In this document: positions 59,475 through 64,000 of the stretch, piece after piece
Layout: the number at the start of each line of letters is the position of its first letter
Position numbering within the stretch: position 1 is the stretch's first letter
Source: Leptotrichia sp. oral taxon 847
GTDB lineage: Bacteria > Fusobacteriota > Fusobacteriia > Fusobacteriales > Leptotrichiaceae
NCBI RefSeq assembly: GCF_001553645.1
Contig: NZ_CP014231.1
Span: forward strand, 124,001 to 188,000
Direction: 5' to 3'
DNA: 64,000 nucleotides
Notes under the pieces: model-generated
Databases searched by the model: none
Told to the model about the DNA's origin: nothing
The model's input: the letters and a program-made list of their open reading frames with translations, nothing else
Translations under genes and position numbers: made by a program

Positions 59475-61574
59475 TTATACCGAACAACTTATACACTCCT
59501 CAATCGTAGCCTTTCTAGTCCGAGTATAATAAAGTGATTTCAATCCTAATTTATGCGCATAAATATAAAGTTTTGAAATATCTCTTGTAGTATCAGAGCT
59601 CTTTGTGTGAAGAATTATTGAAATTCCTTGATCCACATGTCTTTGGATTACTGACATTAATTTTAACACATTTTTTTGATCCATGTCGTAAGCTGATTTA
59701 TAAAAGAAGAAATTGTCGTTTGTCAAGTATGGCATCGGGTAAAAAGTTTTACTGTCCCCGTATTCTCTCACTTCTATCGTGTCAACTATTGGCATAACTG
59801 AAGCTGTCGAATTCATAATATACGATGTCGACTGATTTGGTGCAATTGCCATTCTATAAGCGTTATAAATTCCGTATTTCATAACTTGATCTTTTAATTT
59901 TGCCCAGTCTTCTGTCGTCGGAATATACATTCCTTCAAATAATTCTTTTACTTTATCAGTTTTTGGCTCATAATTTTTTTCTAAATATTTTTTGAAATAA
60001 TTTCCATTTGCGTATTCTGATTTTTCAAAATCTTTAAATTTTTCGCCTCTCTCTTTTGCAATTTCCATTGATCTTTCTAACGAATAAAAATTTACCATCA
60101 TAAAGAAAACGTTACAAAAATCAAGTGCTTCACGGCTTTCATACATAATGAAGTTTTTAGCTAAAAATCCGTGTAAATTCATTGCTCCAAGCCCCACAGA
60201 ATGCAATTCCTCATTCGCCTTTTTAATTGTTGGAACAACATCAATGTTTGTTAAATCTGAAACCATTGTAAGTGAATCAATCGCAGCTTTTGTTACTTCT
60301 TTAATTCTTTTATTTTCCATAACTGTTGCAATATTTAGTGAACCTAGATTACATGATATTCCTCTTCTTATCGTATCTTCTTCATAGTAAGCATTGATGT
60401 CTGAAACTTCTGATAATTGCATTATTTCTGTACAAAGATTTGAAAACTTGACTGTTCCAATTTTTTTTAACGCATGTTCTTTATTCGCATTATCTTTAAA
60501 GAAAATATACGGATAACCACTTTCTTTTTGAGATTGTGAGATTTTTACTAAAATTTCTCTTGCATCAACTTTTTTCTTTTTGACATTTGGATTGTCGACT
60601 AATTCTTCGTACATTTCATTCATGTCCATTTCGTCCAGATATTTTCCGTATTCCAAAAATACTGTATGTGGATTAAATGTGTAGCAAACTTCGCCTTCCT
60701 TGGCAAGTTCCAAAAATTTGTCTGGAATTATTACCCCTGTTGAAAGTGATTTTATTCTCACTTTTTCATCAACATTTATTTTTTTACAGTCCAAAAATTC
60801 ATTTATATCCGAGTGAAAGACATTCAAATAAACAGCTCCTGCTCCTGCTCTTTGCCCCAATTGATTTGCATAAGAAAAAATATCCTCCAAAATCTTCATA
60901 ATTGGCAAAACTCCAGATGCTCTTCCTTCCACACCTTTTATCGCTTCTCCTCTAGCTCTTATTTTCGATAAATTAATTGAAACTCCTCCTCCAATCGAAG
61001 AAAGCTTCATTGAGGAATCAAAAATATATCCAATTCCGCTCAAATTATCTCCCATTTCATCCAAAAAGCAAGAAACAAGTTCTCCAGCTCTTTTCTTTCC
61101 AGAATTTAAAAATGTCGGTGTTGCTGGCTGATATTCCTGATTAATTAACATAAGTGCATATTCCTTCGCTTTTTCCACATTTCCCTGCGCTAAAAATAGC
61201 GAGACGATTGCAATTCTGTCTTCATATCTCTCCAAAAATTTTTGTTCCGTGTCATCTTTCATCGCATAACTTTGATAAAATTTTGAAGCACTCATAAATG
61301 ATGCAAATCTAAATTTTTTATCATATACCAGTTTAAAGACTTCTTTAATTTCATCATGCGAATACATTTTGTAAAAATCAATGTAATAGTCATTTTTTAT
61401 CAAATATCTCATTTTCTCTTCCAAATTGTGAAAAAATACTGTATTCTTGTTGACATAATCCACAAAATATGAATAAACTGCTTCCTTGTCTTTTTCCAGC
61501 TGAAAATCTTCCCCTTTTTTTATCATTATTACGTTATTTAGATAAATCCATTTTTTTGCCCTGCTATCTACCAT
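59475..61574 (-). CDS. nrdE: Class Ib ribonucleotide reductase large subunit NrdE
   Basis: This 699-residue catalytic subunit reduces ribonucleoside diphosphates. It has the NrdE start region WIYLNNVIMIKKG and AQGNVEKAKEYA. The active-site segment 'PATPTFLNSGKKRAGELVSCFL' holds the first redox Cys, and ISCNLGSLNIATV contains the second-site Cys region. It ends EECISCSV, the C-terminal CxxC that exchanges with NrdH. It lacks the long allosteric ATP cone of class Ia. nrdI lies 95 bp upstream. After its stop the accessory cassette starts at once, instead of nrdF. Confidence 0.95.
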   Translation of the reverse strand: MVDSRAKKWIYLNNVIMIKKGEDFQLEKDKEAVYSYFVDYVNKNTVFFHNLEEKMRYLIKNDYYIDFYKMYSHDEIKEVFKLVYDKKFRFASFMSASKFYQSYAMKDDTEQKFLERYEDRIAIVSLFLAQGNVEKAKEYALMLINQEYQPATPTFLNSGKKRAGELVSCFLDEMGDNLSGIGYIFDSSMKLSSIGGGVSINLSKIRARGEAIKGVEGRASGVLPIMKILEDIFSYANQLGQRAGAGAVYLNVFHSDINEFLDCKKINVDEKVRIKSLSTGVIIPDKFLELAKEGEVCYTFNPHTVFLEYGKYLDEMDMNEMYEELVDNPNVKKKKVDAREILVKISQSQKESGYPYIFFKDNANKEHALKKIGTVKFSNLCTEIMQLSEVSDINAYYEEDTIRRGISCNLGSLNIATVMENKRIKEVTKAAIDSLTMVSDLTNIDVVPTIKKANEELHSVGLGAMNLHGFLAKNFIMYESREALDFCNVFFMMVNFYSLERSMEIAKERGEKFKDFEKSEYANGNYFKKYLEKNYEPKTDKVKELFEGMYIPTTEDWAKLKDQVMKYGIYNAYRMAIAPNQSTSYIMNSTASVMPIVDTIEVREYGDSKTFYPMPYLTNDNFFFYKSAYDMDQKNVLKLMSVIQRHVDQGISIILHTKSSDTTRDISKLYIYAHKLGLKSLYYTRTRKATIEECISCSV

Positions 61575-61669
61575 TATTTATTTTTCTCGCTTTCTTTTTT
61601 TATTTTATAAAATTTATAATTTTGTAAATCTTTCCCAGAAAAACTTTTAAATTTTAAAATAAAATTTTT

Positions 61670-62041
61670 TTATTTATTATTTTTTTCAACATAATCAATA
61701 AAATGTTTAACTTCTCTATTTGTTCCAGATAATTCAAATTTCATACAAACTGGAATATCATATTTTTCTTTTATTTTATCTGCCGCAACAGCAAAATACA
61801 CTCCCCAGTTCATATTTCCACTGGAGCTTATCGACTTTATATATTTACTGTTCTTTTTCAAAAATCTAGCTGTAGTTTCTGGAACTTCGCCTATTTTTGT
61901 CGTAAATGTAACAAAATGCCCATCTTTTTTGACTTCCAAATCAGGACTAATTTTAATAATTTCCCAGTTTGGTCTTTCTTTCTTTATTTTTTCCATAAAT
62001 CTTTGGACATTTCCAGTTTTTGAGTCATAATATATAACCAT
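61670..62041 (-). CDS. nrdI: NrdI flavodoxin-like protein
   Basis: This 123-residue flavoprotein supplies oxidant to assemble the dimanganese-tyrosyl cofactor of NrdF. The flavin loop 'YYDSKTGNVQRFMEKI', 'TFTTKIGEVPETTARFLK' and SSSGNMNWGVYF are typical. It starts 11 bp after nrdH stops. The C-terminal end is standard. Confidence 0.93.
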   Translation of the reverse strand: MVIYYDSKTGNVQRFMEKIKKERPNWEIIKISPDLEVKKDGHFVTFTTKIGEVPETTARFLKKNSKYIKSISSSGNMNWGVYFAVAADKIKEKYDIPVCMKFELSGTNREVKHFIDYVEKNNK

Positions 62042-62052
62042 AAGATTCTCCT

Positions 62053-62292
62053 CTATAATTCTGAAGCCATTTCGTTTAATTCTTCCATTTTAAACCCCAT
62101 AACTCTTTTTACTTCGGAGTCATTTTCCATCAAAATCACAGTTGGCACTGTTCTCACTCTAAACTTCATAGCCATTTCTGGATTGTCGAAAGCATTGATT
62201 CTTTCATACTTCACACCTTTTTTATCTAAAAACTCCGATACCATTGCACATGGATTGCAGTCACTTTTTTCAAATTTAATTATTTTTTTCAT
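62053..62292 (-). CDS. nrdH: NrdH glutaredoxin-like redoxin
   Basis: This 79-residue thioredoxin-fold protein has the redox pair Cys12-Asn-Pro-Cys15. It shows cis-proline segment RVRTVPTVIL and 'MGFKMEELNEMASEL' at the end. It re-reduces NrdE. ggagaatagg precedes the ATG. It is the first gene of the nrdHIE unit, whose promoter region has two NrdR-type boxes. Confidence 0.93.
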   Translation of the reverse strand: MKKIIKFEKSDCNPCAMVSEFLDKKGVKYERINAFDNPEMAMKFRVRTVPTVILMENDSEVKRVMGFKMEELNEMASEL

Positions 62293-62366
62293 ATCCTATT
62301 CTCCTTTTCTCATTTTCAAGCATTTTCAAAACGCTTCTCTATATAATATTTATTTCCAAACTAAAA

Positions 62367-62384
62367 AACACAATATATTGTGTT
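62367..62384 (-). promoter_or_regulatory. NrdR box 1 at nrdH
   Basis: The core ACACAATATATTGTGT (62368-62383) matches the NrdR consensus, and the perfect palindrome extends to 22 bp (62365-62386). It lies about 75 bp before nrdH and downstream of the -10. Confidence 0.75.
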
Positions 62385-62399
62385 TTCTTTTTAAAAAGT

Positions 62400-62415
62400 T
62401 TCATATATGTAGTGT
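62400..62415 (-). promoter_or_regulatory. Degenerate NrdR box 2
   Basis: TTCATATATGTAGTGT keeps one good half (TAGTGT). It is centred 32 bp from box 1, the usual spacing for paired NrdR boxes, and overlaps the -10 hexamer. Confidence 0.55.
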
Positions 62416-62439
62416 ATCTTATTTTTTAAAATTTTTCAA
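62411..62439 (-). promoter_or_regulatory. Promoter of nrdHIE
   Basis: TTGAAA (62434-62439), a 17-bp spacer and TACACT (62411-62416) lie on the minus strand. The -10 overlaps NrdR box 2. The rest of 62440-62600 is AT-rich spacer with nothing recognised. Confidence 0.55.
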
Positions 62440-62603
62440 TAAGATTATTTTTAAAATAAAATTAAAAAGTTTATTATTTATTATAAATAAAGATTTTCTG
62501 AAATATATATATTTTATATATTTTTAAAATGAATTTTTGATAACTTGACTAATGAATTAATGTTTATAACTTTCTCAAACATTTTTATAAAAAAATAAAT
62601 TAA

Positions 62604-62634
62604 AAAAAGAGAAAATTAATTAAAATCTTCTCCC
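62604..62634 (-). terminator. Terminator of the rRNA methyltransferase gene
   Basis: On the minus strand AGGGAGAA pairs with TTTTCTCT (two wobbles) and is followed by TTTTTAA. Confidence 0.65.
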
Positions 62635-62644
62635 TGTTAATATT

Positions 62645-64000
62645 TTATTTTTCAATCTTTCTCAACCTTGATACAACTTCCATATGCTGTGTAAATGGAA
62701 ACATATCAACTGTAGCTATTTTCACCAGCTCATACCCATTTTCCTGCAAAACCTTCAAATCAGTATTAAATGTTTTTGGATTACACGACACATAAATTAT
62801 ATCCTTTACATCGTATTTCAGCAATTTACTAAGCGTTTTTTCTCCAACGCCTGCACGAGGCGGATCTAAAATTATAATATCTGGCTTGACTCCGTCACTA
62901 TCGAACTCATCTAATTTTTCAAAAACATCTCCTGCAATAAAATGAGCATTTTCAATACCATTCAATTTCACATTTTCGTTTGCTTTTTCAACAGCTTCTT
63001 CCACAAGCTCAATTCCATAAACTTGTTTTGCCTTTTTTGAAACAATTTGCCCAATTGTCCCTGTTCCGCTGAATAAATCAAATACAACTGAATTGTGAAT
63101 ATTTTCCCCTTCTATTTCATCTAAATAATTTAGCACTTTTCCGTATAATTTTTCTACTGTTTTTGAATTTGTCTGAAAAAAACTGTATGGACTAATTTTA
63201 AATTTCAATCCTAAGATTTCTTCTTCCAAATCTCTTTTTCCAAAAAGAATTTCCTCGCCTTCAGAAACAACCGAATCAGAAAAATTATCATTAAATGTAT
63301 GTAAAATTCCAGTTATTTTAAATCCATTTTCAAGCTTCAAAGCCAACAATCCTCCCACTAGACCTTTTTGAAATTCCAATTTTTTCTCATTTTCAACTTG
63401 AGTTGTCGTAACCATATTTACCAAAATTTGCTTCGTAAAATCCGCTTTTCTAATAACTAAATTTCTAAAAAAACCTGTATGAATAAGTCTGTGATAAAAA
63501 TTTAAGCCAGTCTTTTTTGAAAAATCATTACAAAATATATAAATTTTATTAAAATTGTCATCCATTAATTTTAGTCCATCTACTTCAACAATGTCATGAA
63601 AACTATTTTGTTTATGAAGTCCCAAAATCATAGGCCCGTCTTTCACAGCATTTCCATAACTAAATTCCATTTTATTTCGATACTTTTCCACCTCAACACT
63701 TCTAACTGGCTCTTCAAAAGTAAAATCATATTTTGCAATTTTCTTTACTTCTTTTTCAATATTAGAATTTTTCAACGTAAGTTGTTCGTTATACAAATAA
63801 TACTGATAATTACAACCACCATTTTGTCTAGCAATTTCGTCATAAATCGCATTTTTTCTACCTGCAAAATCAACGATTTTACAATGAATCAATTCATATT
63901 TTCTTCTTCTTTTTACAAAAATTCCTTCCACAACTTGATCTCTAGCAGCATTAATATTAGTAAAAATTTTATTTTCGTAATCTTTATAAAAACCATATGC
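62645..64000 (-). CDS. TrmA/RlmD-family RNA m5U methyltransferase (5' end outside window)
   Basis: The frame is open to the right window edge, so the start is not in view. A GTG at 63931 lies within the protein. The visible part begins with TRAM-like sequence (GFYKDYENKIF). It continues with the central domain and a Rossmann methyltransferase domain: FDLFSGTGTIGQIVSKKAKQ for S-adenosylmethionine, ILDPPRAG, and SCNPKTFNTDL with the nucleophilic cysteine. 'FPFTQHMEVVSRLR' is the family's C-terminal signature with its general base Glu. It methylates uridine C5 in 23S rRNA or tRNA; which site cannot be decided. The usual iron-sulfur cysteines would need the missing N-terminus and residues nearby. 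Confidence 0.9.
   Translation of the reverse strand, partial: AYGFYKDYENKIFTNINAARDQVVEGIFVKRRRKYELIHCKIVDFAGRKNAIYDEIARQNGGCNYQYYLYNEQLTLKNSNIEKEVKKIAKYDFTFEEPVRSVEVEKYRNKMEFSYGNAVKDGPMILGLHKQNSFHDIVEVDGLKLMDDNFNKIYIFCNDFSKKTGLNFYHRLIHTGFFRNLVIRKADFTKQILVNMVTTTQVENEKKLEFQKGLVGGLLALKLENGFKITGILHTFNDNFSDSVVSEGEEILFGKRDLEEEILGLKFKISPYSFFQTNSKTVEKLYGKVLNYLDEIEGENIHNSVVFDLFSGTGTIGQIVSKKAKQVYGIELVEEAVEKANENVKLNGIENAHFIAGDVFEKLDEFDSDGVKPDIIILDPPRAGVGEKTLSKLLKYDVKDIIYVSCNPKTFNTDLKVLQENGYELVKIATVDMFPFTQHMEVVSRLRKIEK

Noticed and set aside
1-64000. CRISPR arrays, rRNA and tRNA genes, complete insertion sequences
   Set aside because: I saw no regularly spaced direct repeats with spacers, no rRNA or tRNA sequence and no transposase gene. 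The reading was by eye, so a short tRNA could be missed.

Overview
The window is a very AT-rich bacterial chromosome segment with densely packed genes on both strands. The gene set (FabV enoyl reductase, rplU-prp-rpmA with an N-terminally extended L27, class Ib nrdHIEF, cobalamin-dependent metH, many lysine/isoleucine/asparagine-rich proteins and TPR lipoproteins) and base composition suggest a Fusobacteriota member, most likely Leptotrichia or a close relative. That assignment is an inference; no rRNA or tRNA gene was seen.

Layout. 1-4.0 kb: the end of a MATE exporter, a nested pair of small mobile elements, a membrane protein and a TPR/TolB-like protein. 4.2-11.7 kb: a YciI-like gene, then minus-strand genes: amidase, aminotransferase, ATP-grasp ligase and esterase as one tight cluster, and RNA methyltransferase, HIT, rpiB, thioesterase and khpA as another. 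12-25.5 kb: argH, a CNNM/CBS protein, rlmN-PBP1A, fabV, pyrC-pyrE, amtB-glnB, azlCD. 25.6-36 kb: DUF4272-like gene, mgtE, NUDIX, ykpA, rplU-prp-rpmA, pfkA-pyk. 36-52 kb: two secreted paralogues, YigZ, recR, thrC, TPR lipoprotein, a DUF1003/cupin cluster, chrA pair plus metH, ligA, a lipoprotein. 52-64 kb: nrdHIE and nrdF separated by an accessory block (an 820-residue protein with a HEPN-like RNase motif, two membrane-associated proteins, a candidate small RNA and a DinJ-YafQ toxin-antitoxin pair), then an rRNA m5U methyltransferase cut by the window end.

Most notable. (1) A dispersed element of about 430-490 bp has four near-complete copies and one relic. It has imperfect terminal inverted repeats, long internal hairpins and no gene. 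Three copies are flanked by perfect 10-bp direct repeats (ATAATTAGAA, CTTATCCTAT, AAACAATAAT). One copy sits inside a second, 118-bp element whose uninterrupted counterpart lies at 31.3 kb. (2) An accessory cassette of about 5.5 kb splits the ribonucleotide reductase operon. Its three large genes look like a candidate, unproven, defence or toxin system. (3) prp, the protease needed to trim L27, is one base short in an A8 run, so it needs slippage or is broken. (4) Recognisable regulatory sites include a NrdR box pair at nrdH, a FabT-like palindrome upstream of fabV and a structured rplU leader.

All readings are by eye. Family names rest on motifs recognised in the translations, not on searches.
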